Of a DNA stretch of 64,000 nucleotides, positions 35,858 through 44,604 are shown piece after piece. The notes under the pieces are model-generated. The model was given only the letters and a program-made list of their open reading frames with translations. It did no database searches and had not been told where the DNA came from. Each line of letters opens with the position of its first letter. Position 1 is the first letter of the stretch. The position numbers and the translations under genes are program-made. Source of the stretch: Ideonella sp. (GTDB lineage Bacteria; Pseudomonadota; Gammaproteobacteria; Burkholderiales; Burkholderiaceae_C); NCBI GenBank assembly GCA_015075165.1, contig JABTUY010000002.1:310001-374000 (forward strand). The letters are read 5' to 3'.

Positions 35858-37363
35858 GTGATCAGCGTGGGCATGTTGGCCAAGATCAGGCGGATGCACT
35901 TGCGCGATGGGCTGTCCATCCGCGAGGTGAGTCGTCGCACGGGTTTGTCGAGGAACACAGTGCGGCAGTGGTTGCGCCAGGAGGGCGTGACCGAACCGAA
36001 GTACCCCAAGCGTGAGGCGGCGAGCGTCGTGGACGCGTGGGCCGAGTACCTTGGGGTGGCGTTGAAGGCCGATGCGCATCGGGCGGTGCGCGAGCGGCGC
36101 ACGGCCAAGATGCTGTTCGAGCAGATCCGTGCGCTGGGCTATGCGGGCAGCTACGCGCGCGTGACGGCGTGGGTGCGCCGCTGGCAGGCCGAGCAGGATG
36201 CGGCGCCGCGGCGCGCAGCGTTCGTTCCGATGAGCTTCGAACTGGGAGACGCCTTCCAGTTCGACTGGAGCTGCGAGTACGTCTTCATCGGTGGGTTGCG
36301 CCGGCGCTTGGAAGTGGCGCACACCAAGCTGGCCGCCTCCAGGGCGTTCTGGCTGAGCGCCTACCCGGCGCAGAGCCACGAGATGCTGTTCGACGCGCAC
36401 GCGCGAGCCTTCCAGGCCTTCGGCGGCATCCCGCGCCGGGGCGTGTACGACAACATGAAGACCGCGGTGGACAAGGTCGGCGTGGGCAAGGCGCGCTCGG
36501 TCAACGCACGCTTCCAGGCGATGTGCTCGCACTACCTGTTCGAGCCCGAGTTCTGCAACCCGGCCTCGGGCTGGGAGAAGGGCATCGTCGAGAAGAACGT
36601 GCAGGACCGGCGGCGCCAGGTGTGGAGGGAAGCCGCAGAGCGTCGCTGGGGGGACTTGGACGCCTTGAACGCCTGGCTGGGCGAGCGCTGCCGTGCCTGC
36701 TGGGCCGAAACTGCGCATCCCGAGTGGGCGAGCCTGACGGTGGCCGAGGTGTTGCAGGACGAGCAGGCCCGGCTGATGCCGTGCCCGAAGCCGTTCGACG
36801 GCTACGTGGAGCAGCCGGTGCGCGTCTCGGCCACGGCGTTGGTGCACTTCCAGCGCAACCGCTACAGCGTGCCCACGCGGCACGTCAACGAGGTGCTCAG
36901 CCTGCGCGTGTACCCGCGTACGCTGGTGCTCGTGGCCGACGGCGCCGAAGTGGCGCGCCACGTCAGGAGCTTCGAGCGAGACCTGACCTTCTACGACTGG
37001 CAGCACTACATCCCGCTGGTGCAGACCAAGCCCGGGGCGCTGCGCAACGGCGCGCCGTTCAAGGTGATGCCCGAGGTGCTGCAGACGTTGCAGCGGCACC
37101 TGCTGCGCAACGCCGGAGGCGACCGGGTGATGGCGCAGGTGCTGGCGGCCGTGCCGGTGCACGGGCTGGAGGCGGTGCTGGTGGCCGCCGAGCTCGCGCT
37201 GGAGGCCCAGCGGCCCAGTGCCGAGCATGTGCTCAACGTGCTGGCCCGGCTGAAGGAGGGCATGCCGATCATCCAGGCCCTGGGCAAGCCCGCCATGGCC
37301 CTGAACGAGGAGCCCCGCGCGGATGTGCAGCGCTACGACACGCTGCGGGAGGTGCGCTCATGA
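35858..37363 (+). CDS. istA: IS21 transposase IstA
   Basis: A 501-residue transposase. The N-terminal helix-turn-helix ([19 protein letters not shown], about 20-42) binds the IS ends. The DDE integrase core includes [24 protein letters not shown] and [13 protein letters not shown], which supply the three acidic residues. It performs strand transfer with IstB as assembly factor. The stop overlaps the istB start (ATGA), as usual in IS21. Confidence 0.93.
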   Translation: MISVGMLAKIRRMHLRDGLSIREVSRRTGLSRNTVRQWLRQEGVTEPKYPKREAASVVDAWAEYLGVALKADAHRAVRERRTAKMLFEQIRALGYAGSYARVTAWVRRWQAEQDAAPRRAAFVPMSFELGDAFQFDWSCEYVFIGGLRRRLEVAHTKLAASRAFWLSAYPAQSHEMLFDAHARAFQAFGGIPRRGVYDNMKTAVDKVGVGKARSVNARFQAMCSHYLFEPEFCNPASGWEKGIVEKNVQDRRRQVWREAAERRWGDLDALNAWLGERCRACWAETAHPEWASLTVAEVLQDEQARLMPCPKPFDGYVEQPVRVSATALVHFQRNRYSVPTRHVNEVLSLRVYPRTLVLVADGAEVARHVRSFERDLTFYDWQHYIPLVQTKPGALRNGAPFKVMPEVLQTLQRHLLRNAGGDRVMAQVLAAVPVHGLEAVLVAAELALEAQRPSAEHVLNVLARLKEGMPIIQALGKPAMALNEEPRADVQRYDTLREVRS

Positions 37364-38196
37364 GTGCGGACATCGTGGCGCGGCTGAAGGCGCTCAAGCT
37401 GCACGGCATGGCCTCGAACTGGCCGGAGTTGCTGGCGCATTGCCGGCATGCGGCGCTGGAGCCCGAGCGGCTGGTCGAGCAGTTGCTGGACGCCGAAGGC
37501 GCCGAGCGCAACGTGCGCTCGATCGCCTACCAGATGGGCGCAGCACGCTTCCCGGCGCATCGAGACTTGGCGGGCTTCGAGTTCGACGCGAGCGCGGTCG
37601 ACGAAGCGCTGATGCGGCGGCTGCACACGACGCAGTTCACCGAGGCGGCGCACAACGTGGTGCTCATCGGTGGCCCCGGAACGGGCAAGACGCACCTGGC
37701 CACGGCGCTGGGCATCGAGGCGGTCCAGCGGCACGGCAAGCGGGTGCGCTTCCACTCGACGATCGAGTTGGTCAACGCGCTGGAGGCGGAGAAGGCCGCC
37801 GGCCGCGCGGGGCAGATCGCGCATCGGCTGACCTACGTGGACATGCTGGTGCTCGACGAACTCGGCTACCTGCCGTTCAGCCAGGCCGGCGGGGCGTTGC
37901 TGTTCCACCTGCTGAGCAAGCTGTACGAGCACACCAGCGTGGTGATCACGACCAACCTCAGCTTCGGCGAATGGGCCAGCGTCTTCGGCGACGCCAAGAT
38001 GACTACCGCGCTGCTGGACCGCCTCACCCATCACTGCCACATCGTGGAGACAGGCAACGACTCCTGGCGCTTCAAGCACAGCAGTTCGACCACCACTGCC
38101 GCTGCCAGACCCCGACCACCAACTCAAAGAAAGAAAGGATCAAACCCAGAACCCAAGAACGCAGAGATATCCACAGAACAAGGCTCCATCAAGTAG
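37360..38196 (+). CDS. istB: IS21 helper ATPase IstB
   Basis: A 278-residue AAA+ ATPase related to DnaC. Walker A is [14 protein letters not shown] (near residue 104) and Walker [13 protein letters not shown] (near 160). It loads target DNA and activates the IstA transposase. The C-terminus has a low-complexity tail rich in Thr, Pro and Lys. Translation is coupled to istA. Confidence 0.93.
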   Translation: MSADIVARLKALKLHGMASNWPELLAHCRHAALEPERLVEQLLDAEGAERNVRSIAYQMGAARFPAHRDLAGFEFDASAVDEALMRRLHTTQFTEAAHNVVLIGGPGTGKTHLATALGIEAVQRHGKRVRFHSTIELVNALEAEKAAGRAGQIAHRLTYVDMLVLDELGYLPFSQAGGALLFHLLSKLYEHTSVVITTNLSFGEWASVFGDAKMTTALLDRLTHHCHIVETGNDSWRFKHSSSTTTAAARPRPPTQRKKGSNPEPKNAEISTEQGSIK

Positions 38197-38257
38197 CCTT
38201 CAGGGGTGGGTCAGTATTGAACGAGCACGCCGGGTCAGTTCTAGGCGAGCGTCAACA

Positions 38258-38488
38258 GCCAAGGCATTCTGTGCCCAGCACACCGGCTGGGCCATCGAGG
38301 TACGCCAGGCTCAGGACTTCCACGACCGATTCATCGTCCTCGATGGCGACAGGTGCGTCCGCATCGGCGCATCGATCAATGGCGCCGGGAAGACGGCTTT
38401 CATGGTGAGCCGGGTTGAAGACGCTGGAAACCGCGACGTGCTGCTCAAGGCTATCGAGGACTCGTGGACCGCCTCGGCGCGGGTGTGA
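38258..38488 (+). pseudogene. C-terminal fragment of a phospholipase D-like protein, cut by IS21
   Basis: The frame is open from the exact right end of IS21 to a stop at 38488. It reads QDFHDRFIVLDGDRCVRIGA followed by SINGAGKTAFMVSRVED. The FHDRFIVLD...HIGAS-like pattern with a downstream Ser/Lys-rich strand is typical of the last part of PLD-superfamily nuclease-like proteins in defence or restriction contexts. The N-terminal half is missing and is not present left of the IS. It lies 110 bp before the right att repeat. Confidence 0.55.
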
Positions 38489-38599
38489 CACGCGCGGCAG
38501 CGGGTCGCGCTTTGCGTGTAGCCTGGATGTAGCCTAGACCGCGCCTTCGAGAGCTAAGCGATTGATCTTTCGCGAGAATCCGTCGCTTGACAGATCACT

Positions 38600-38641
38600 C
38601 ATAATCCTTTGGTCGCTGGTTCGAGCCCAGCACGGCCTACC
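38600..38641 (+). repeat. Attachment-site direct repeat, right copy
   Basis: Identical over 42 bp to tRNA exon 2 at 28835-28876. The three bases before it (ACT, 38597-38599) match the end of tRNA exon 1, so here the anticodon loop reads as in an uninterrupted tRNA (ACTCATAATCC). Beyond that the sequence diverges from the tRNA. This is the displaced 3' end left after island integration and marks the junction to the hipBA/chromosomal side. Confidence 0.87.
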
Positions 38642-38691
38642 GACGCGCCGGGGCGCTGGGGGGGTCACAGCTTGGATTGCGTAAGCTTGAA

Positions 38692-38738
38692 ATACAGCTT
38701 AAAGTCCGTTTACTCGCACTACAAGTTAAAAGCTGTAT
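38692..38738. promoter_or_regulatory. hipBA operator: 9-bp inverted repeat over the antitoxin start
   Basis: ATACAGCTT (38692-38700) is repeated inverted as AAGCTGTAT (38730-38738), the right arm covering the ATG of the antitoxin gene. TTGAAA at 38687-38692 is a possible -35. An antitoxin of the HipB type normally binds paired palindromes over its own promoter, so autorepression is the likely role. Confidence 0.45.
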
Positions 38739-39000
38739 GAACGAGTTTCCGGTCCGCACCCCCGAGCAGCTGCCCGGTCTGCTGCAGGGGTTCCGCAAGC
38801 AAGCAGGCTTCACCCAGGCCGAGGTCGCAGCCCGGTTGGGCGTCACGCAGCAGACGCTGTCGGCGCTGGAACGCAACGCGACGGCGGTCAGCGCCGCGCG
38901 CCTGATGAAGCTGCTCGGCATCCTCGGCGTCGAGCTCGTGTTGCGCCGGCCGGCGGGCACCAACAGCCCGGCCACCGGCGCCGGCAAGGCGCAGTGGTGA
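38737..39000 (+). CDS. hipB: HipB-like antitoxin, XRE family
   Basis: An 87-residue protein with a helix-turn-helix (about 20-70: FRKQAGFTQAEVAARLGVTQ, then QTLSALERN). Its C-terminal strand region (GVELVLRRP) resembles the beta-lid of HipB. It should neutralise the HipA toxin and repress the operon. I chose ATG 38737 rather than an in-frame TTG at 38677 because the shorter form has normal HipB length and places the operator upstream. Its stop is 3 bp before hipA. Confidence 0.82.
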   Translation: MNEFPVRTPEQLPGLLQGFRKQAGFTQAEVAARLGVTQQTLSALERNATAVSAARLMKLLGILGVELVLRRPAGTNSPATGAGKAQW

Positions 39001-39003
39001 CGC

Positions 39004-40356
39004 ATGGGACGGCGCTCGCACGCCCGCAAGCTGGCCTTGTGGATGAACGGGGAGCGGGTCGGGACCTGGACCACTGCTCCAGACGGCGATGCACTGCACT
39101 ACGCCGCTGCCTGGCTGGGCTCGCCGCAAGCCAGGCCGCTGTCGCTGTCGTTGCCGTTCCGCCCGGGCAACCCGCCGCACAGCGGCCCGGTGGTGCGTGA
39201 CTACTTCGAGAACCTGCTGCCGGACAGCAAGCCCATACGCGAGCGACTGGCGCGCCGCTTCGGAACGGCCACGACCGGCGCCTTCGATCTGCTGTCGGAG
39301 ATCGGCCGCGATTGCGTGGGAGCGCTGCAGATCGTGCCCGACGGCCACGATCCCGGTGACGTCACAAGCGTCCAGGCCCGACCGCTGGACGAAGCCCACA
39401 TCGCCCGGCTGCTGCGTGCCACCGTCACCCCCGATGCGTTCGACGATCAGGGCGCGGGCTTCGATGAACTCCGCATCTCGATCGCCGGTGCCCAGGAGAA
39501 GACCGCGCTGCTCTGGCGCGACGGCCGGTGGTGGCGGCCGGTGGGGGCCACGCCCACCACGCACATCCTGAAGTTGCCGCTGGGCCTGGTGGGCAACCTG
39601 CAGCTCGACCTGCGCGATTCGGTGGAGAACGAATGGCTGTGTGCCCGGATCCTGGCCGCCTACGGCTTGCCGGTTGCCCGCTGCCACCCGCTGAGCTTCG
39701 AGGGCCAGCGGGTGCTCGGCGTCGAGCGCTTCGACCGGCGCTGGGCCGACGACGGTTCGTGGCTGATCCGTCTGCCCCAGGAAGACCTGTGCCAGGCCAC
39801 CGCCACGCCGGCGCATGCCAAGTACGAAGCCGACGGCGGCCCCGGCATCGATCGCATCCTCGGCGTGTTGAACGGTTCGACCCGGCGCGTGCAGGACCGC
39901 GAGAACTTCTTCCGCACCCAGTTGCTGTTCTGGCTGCTGTGCGCGCCCGACGGGCACGCCAAGAACTTCAGCATCGCGTTGCACGCCGGGGGCGTGTTCT
40001 CGATGACGCCGCTGTACGACGTCGTGTCGGCCTACCCCGTGCTGGGCAGCGGCCCTAACCGCATCTCCGAGCACCGCGTGAAGCTGGCGATGGCGCTGAG
40101 AAGCACCAACGCCCACTGGCGCATGCGCGACATCCTGCGCCGGCACTGGGAGGAGGTCGGGCGGCGCAATGGCATCGTCACCGAGTCGGGGCAGGGTGTC
40201 GACGCGCTGATCCGGGGCGTGATCGACGCGACTCCGGCGGCACTCGACCAGGCGGCTGCCGGGCTGCCCGATCGCTTTCCGGCCCATGTGGCCGACTCGA
40301 TCCTGGGCGGCCTGAAGGCTGCGGTCCGCAAGCTCGCGTCTGCGGCGAAGTCGTAA
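39004..40356 (+). CDS. hipA: HipA-family serine/threonine kinase toxin
   Basis: A 450-residue HipA homologue. There is an N-terminal couple_hipA domain (about 1-110), a SIAGAQEKTALL nucleotide loop near residue 160, the catalytic block CAPDGHAKNFS with Asp316, and PLYDVVSAYP for metal binding. E. coli HipA phosphorylates glutamyl-tRNA synthetase and causes persistence. The length and motifs suggest an intact toxin. It forms an operon with the antitoxin and sits just outside the right att repeat. Confidence 0.88.
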   Translation: MGRRSHARKLALWMNGERVGTWTTAPDGDALHYAAAWLGSPQARPLSLSLPFRPGNPPHSGPVVRDYFENLLPDSKPIRERLARRFGTATTGAFDLLSEIGRDCVGALQIVPDGHDPGDVTSVQARPLDEAHIARLLRATVTPDAFDDQGAGFDELRISIAGAQEKTALLWRDGRWWRPVGATPTTHILKLPLGLVGNLQLDLRDSVENEWLCARILAAYGLPVARCHPLSFEGQRVLGVERFDRRWADDGSWLIRLPQEDLCQATATPAHAKYEADGGPGIDRILGVLNGSTRRVQDRENFFRTQLLFWLLCAPDGHAKNFSIALHAGGVFSMTPLYDVVSAYPVLGSGPNRISEHRVKLAMALRSTNAHWRMRDILRRHWEEVGRRNGIVTESGQGVDALIRGVIDATPAALDQAAAGLPDRFPAHVADSILGGLKAAVRKLASAAKS

Positions 40357-40377
40357 GCGTTCGATCGAACTCGCTCC

Positions 40378-40395
40378 GGGCATCACCCGATGCCC
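40378..40395 (+). terminator. Possible stem-loop after hipA
   Basis: GGGCATC (40378-40384), a four-base loop and GATGCCC (40389-40395) form a perfect 7-bp stem between hipA and the following transporter operon. No T-run follows, so it could be a weak terminator, a processing signal or chance. Confidence 0.25.
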
Positions 40396-40458
40396 CGAGC
40401 CCGCGGCGCCGCGACACTGCCTGCTTTCGGCACGGCAGCCCCCCGGGAGGACAACACC

Positions 40459-41532
40459 ATGATGATCAAACGCCGCATCGCCCTCGCACTCGCCACGCTG
40501 GCCGCCTGCGCGGCCGGCAGCGCCGCGGCGCAGGATGCCAAGACCCTGCGCCTGCTCACCTGGGCCGACTACGCGCCCAAGGAGGTGGTGGAGCTGTTCA
40601 CCAAAGAAACCGGCATCAAGGTCGAGCTCACGCTGTCGAACAACGAGGAGATGATCTCCAAGCTGCGCGCCACCGGCGGCGCCGGCTTCGACCTGGCGCA
40701 ACCGTCGCAAGACCGCATCACCGGCCCGCAGCAGGAGTTCGGCATCTACAAGCCGATGGACCTGTCGAAGATCAAGGCGCCGCTGTTCATCGCGTCGATG
40801 CTCGAGGCGACGAAGAAGAACACCACGCTGGCCGGCAAGGTGTACGGCCTGCCGCACATCTGGGGCACCGACGGGCTGGTGGTCAACACCAAGCTCGCCA
40901 AGATGAGCGACTACCCCGATCTGTGCAAGCCCGAGTACAAGGGCAAGACCGCGGTGCGGCTGAAGCGGCCCACGCTGCTGGCGCTGGCGTTCGCATCGGG
41001 CAAGGATCCGTTCGCGCTCTACGGCAACGCCAAGGCCTACACCGCGCTGATGGACGAGGTGGGCAAGACGCTCGCCGCGTGCAAGCCGAACCTCAAGTTC
41101 TTCTGGGACAACAAGGATCAGCTGCTCAACGGCATCCGCGCCGGTGAGATCGTCGGCGCGATGATGTGGGACACCGGCGGCTGGAAACTCAACAAGGACA
41201 ACCCCGATATCCAGTTCATCGCGCCGAAGTCGGGCGCGCTCGGCTGGATCGACACCTTCGCGATCCCCGCCAAGGGCCGCAACGATGCCGCCGCCTACGC
41301 GTGGATCAACTTCAACATGCGTCCCGAGATCGCGGCCAAGGTGGCGGCGTCGGCCGGCAACTTCACCGCCAGCCAGGGCGCCGACCAGTTGATGGACGGC
41401 AAGCTGAAGGCGCAGTTCGCGGCCAGCTTCCCCGAGGCGGCGCTGAAGAACATCAAGTGGTACCCGGCCGTGCCCGCCGGCATCGAGGAGATCGAAGGCC
41501 GCGTGCTCGATCGCGTGAAGGCGGCCAACTGA
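40459..41532 (+). CDS. potD: Spermidine/putrescine-type periplasmic binding protein
   Basis: A 357-residue binding protein with a signal peptide cleaved near AAAQ (residue 23). The mature start LRLLTWADYAPKEVVELFTK is typical of PotD/PotF-type proteins. Later blocks are GLPHIWGTDGLVVNT and VGAMMWDTGGW. The start at 40459 follows GGGAGGACAACACC. It heads a four-gene ABC operon. PotD-like proteins in Burkholderiales also bind other amines or amino-acid derivatives, so polyamine specificity is inferred. Confidence 0.82.
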   Translation: MMIKRRIALALATLAACAAGSAAAQDAKTLRLLTWADYAPKEVVELFTKETGIKVELTLSNNEEMISKLRATGGAGFDLAQPSQDRITGPQQEFGIYKPMDLSKIKAPLFIASMLEATKKNTTLAGKVYGLPHIWGTDGLVVNTKLAKMSDYPDLCKPEYKGKTAVRLKRPTLLALAFASGKDPFALYGNAKAYTALMDEVGKTLAACKPNLKFFWDNKDQLLNGIRAGEIVGAMMWDTGGWKLNKDNPDIQFIAPKSGALGWIDTFAIPAKGRNDAAAYAWINFNMRPEIAAKVAASAGNFTASQGADQLMDGKLKAQFAASFPEAALKNIKWYPAVPAGIEEIEGRVLDRVKAAN

Positions 41533-41549
41533 GCGAGCAGCCGACGGCG

Positions 41550-42717
<1,168 letters not shown>

Positions 42718-42728
<11 letters not shown>

Positions 42729-43605
42729 AGTGCCCGGCCTGCCGCGCGGCGGCGCGCGGCTCGTGGTGCTGCTGCTGGTGGCGCCGGCGCTGCTGTGGCT
42801 GCTGGGGCTGATCGTGCTGCCGCACATCGAGCTGGCGGTGCTGTCGCTGCGCGCGCGCGTGGCGCCGCGCGTCTACGAGTGGAGCCTGAACCAGTACGCC
42901 ACCTTCTTCGACGAGCCGCTGTACTGGCGCACCTTCGTGCGCACCGCGGTGATCTCGGCGCTGGCCACCGTGGCCACTCTGTTGCTGGCGTTTCCGATCG
43001 CGTGGACGATCGCCAAGGTGGCGCAGGGGCGCCTGCGCGCGGCCATGCTCGTGCTGTGCCTGATTCCGTTCTGGGTCAGCGAGGTGGTGCGCACGCTGGG
43101 CTGGATGATCCTGCTGCGCGAGTCGGGCGTGCTGCCGGCGCTGCTGGTGCGGCTGGGCCTGGCCGACGTGCCGCCCGAGCTGCTGTACCGCGATGCCACC
43201 GTGCTGGTGGCGCTGGTCTACGGCTCGCTGCTGTTCATGGTGGTGCCGCTGGTCGGCGCGCTCGAAACCCTCGACGATTCGCTGATCGAGGCGGCCTACA
43301 ACCTCGGCGCCGGCGGCCCGGCGATCCTGCGGCGCATCGTGATCCCGCACGCGGCACCGGGCATCGCCGCCGGCTGCATCGTGGTGTTCATGCTCACGCT
43401 GGGCAACTACCTGACGCCGACGCTGCTCGGCGGCAAGAACTCGCTGTGGTTCACCGAGCAGGTCTACACCCAGTTCATCACGCGCTTCAACTGGGAGCAG
43501 GGCGCCGCGTTCGGCTTCCTGCTGCTGGCACTGTCCACCGCCATCGTCTGGCTCGCGCTCAAGCTGAGCGGCCAGCGCTTCGGCGACGTGATGCGCCGCA
43601 CCTGA
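42718..43605 (+). CDS. potB: ABC transporter permease, PotB type
   Basis: A 295-residue inner-membrane permease with about six helices. The EAA loop is EAAYNLGAGGPAILRRIVIP, which docks on the ATPase. The gene overlaps the end of potA by 11 bp. Together with the next gene it forms the heterodimeric channel of the amine importer. Confidence 0.85.
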
Positions 43606-43622
43606 GCACGAGGGCCGCCGCG

Positions 43623-44486
43623 ATGATCGCCTCGCTGCCCCGCCCGCGCTGGCTGCGTTCGGCCACGGTGCTCTATGCGCTGGCGTTCTTCGGCTTCCTG
43701 TTCCTGCCGCTGGTGGTGGTGGCGGTGTTCGCGTTCAACGATGCGCCGTACCCGGCGCCGCCGTGGCGCGGCTTCACGCTGCGCTGGTTCATCGGCGGCG
43801 GTGGCGCGGCCGGTGGCGGTGGCGGCGGCAGCGGCCTGTTCGGCGATGCCGAGCTGCTGGGCAGCCTCGTCACCAGCGTGGTCGTCGCGCTGTGGGTGAC
43901 CGCGCTCGCGATCGCGGTGGGTACTGCCAACGCGTTCTTGCTCGAGCGCGTGCAGTTCCGCGGCAAGGCGGCGCTGTCGATGGCGATGCTCGCGCCGCTG
44001 GTGATCCCCGGCGTGATCCTCGGCATTTCGATCCTCGCGTTCGCCAGCCGGCTGGCGCAGGCGGCCGACGACTGGTTCGGCCTCGAGCTGGCGTTCCTGC
44101 GCCCGGGCCTGCCGCTGGTGGTGCTGGGGCAGTTCTCGTACATCGTCGCCATTGCCACGCTGACGATCGCCGCGCGGCTCAAGCGCTTCGACAGAGCGCT
44201 CGAGGAGGCGGCCTACGACCTCGGCGCCACGCGCCGCGCGGTGTTCACGAGCATCACGCTGCCGTACCTGCGGCCGGCATTGATCGGTGCGGCGGCGATC
44301 TCGTTCCTGATGTCGTTCGAGAACTTCAACACCACGCTGATGCTGGTGGGCTCCGACCCGCCGCTCACGGTGATGATGTATGGCCGCATGCGCGAGGGTG
44401 CGAGCCCGGTGCTCAACGCGGTGAGCCTGTTCCTGATGGTGGCCTCGGCCGCGCTCGCACTGGCGATGCTGCGCAAGGCGCGCTGA
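43623..44486 (+). CDS. potC: ABC transporter permease, PotC type, with a Gly-rich loop
   Basis: A 287-residue permease with about six helices and the EAA loop EEAAYDLGATRRAVFTSITL. Between the first helix and the second there is a glycine run (GGGGAAGGGGGGSG, about residues 59-72) in the periplasmic loop, unusual for PotC and probably a GGC-repeat expansion. It closes the operon; a promoter for the oxidase genes follows within about 85 bp. Confidence 0.84.
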   Translation: MIASLPRPRWLRSATVLYALAFFGFLFLPLVVVAVFAFNDAPYPAPPWRGFTLRWFIGGGGAAGGGGGGSGLFGDAELLGSLVTSVVVALWVTALAIAVGTANAFLLERVQFRGKAALSMAMLAPLVIPGVILGISILAFASRLAQAADDWFGLELAFLRPGLPLVVLGQFSYIVAIATLTIAARLKRFDRALEEAAYDLGATRRAVFTSITLPYLRPALIGAAAISFLMSFENFNTTLMLVGSDPPLTVMMYGRMREGASPVLNAVSLFLMVASAALALAMLRKAR

Positions 44487-44548
44487 CGGCGCGTCGCGCG
44501 CGGCGCGACGAACCCGGCGTTCGCAGTAGGGGCATGCCGGCGCCCTTA

Positions 44549-44576
44549 AAGATGCACATCATATGAATCTTATAAT
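44549..44576 (+). promoter_or_regulatory. Promoter of the oxidase operon with an NsrR-like operator
   Basis: A perfect TATAAT lies at 44571-44576, 28 bp before the chosen start at 44605. Overlapping its first base is an imperfect 23-bp dyad: AAGATGCA (44549-44556), seven bases, TGAATCTT (44564-44571), with one mismatch between arms. The arms match the NsrR consensus as I remember it (AAGATGCA...TGCATCTT). NsrR is the nitric-oxide-sensing Rrf2 repressor, and a site over the -10 would repress until NO is present. No FNR-type TTGAT-N4-ATCAA box is seen. Confidence 0.5.
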
Positions 44577-44604
44577 CCGCCGCGCGCATGGAGGAGAGCG
44601 ATCG

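Larger units (their letters stand above)
35751..38257 (+). mobile_element. IS21-family insertion sequence
   Basis: A 2,507-bp element with istA and istB. The ends are inverted repeats: the left begins TGTTGACGCTC and the right ends GAGCGTCAACA. Multiple internal copies of an ACTGACCC motif near each end are typical of IS21. I see no target duplication at the junctions (left flank GGTGAAGA, right flank GCCAAGGC). Both transposition genes look intact, so the element may be active. Confidence 0.9.
28877..38641. mobile_element. Genomic island between tRNA 3'-end repeats
   Basis: The 9.77-kb segment is bounded by the 42-bp repeats at 28835-28876 and 38600-38641. It carries an IS66 remnant, a lysR regulator, four metabolic genes (PLP enzyme, M24 peptidase, Bug receptor, Ldh dehydrogenase), an IS21 element and fragments of two truncated genes. 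I find no integrase, excisionase or transfer gene, so it is probably an immobile remnant. Loss of an integrase beside the tRNA, where such genes normally lie, would fit the degenerate 570 bp at its left end. Confidence 0.75.
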
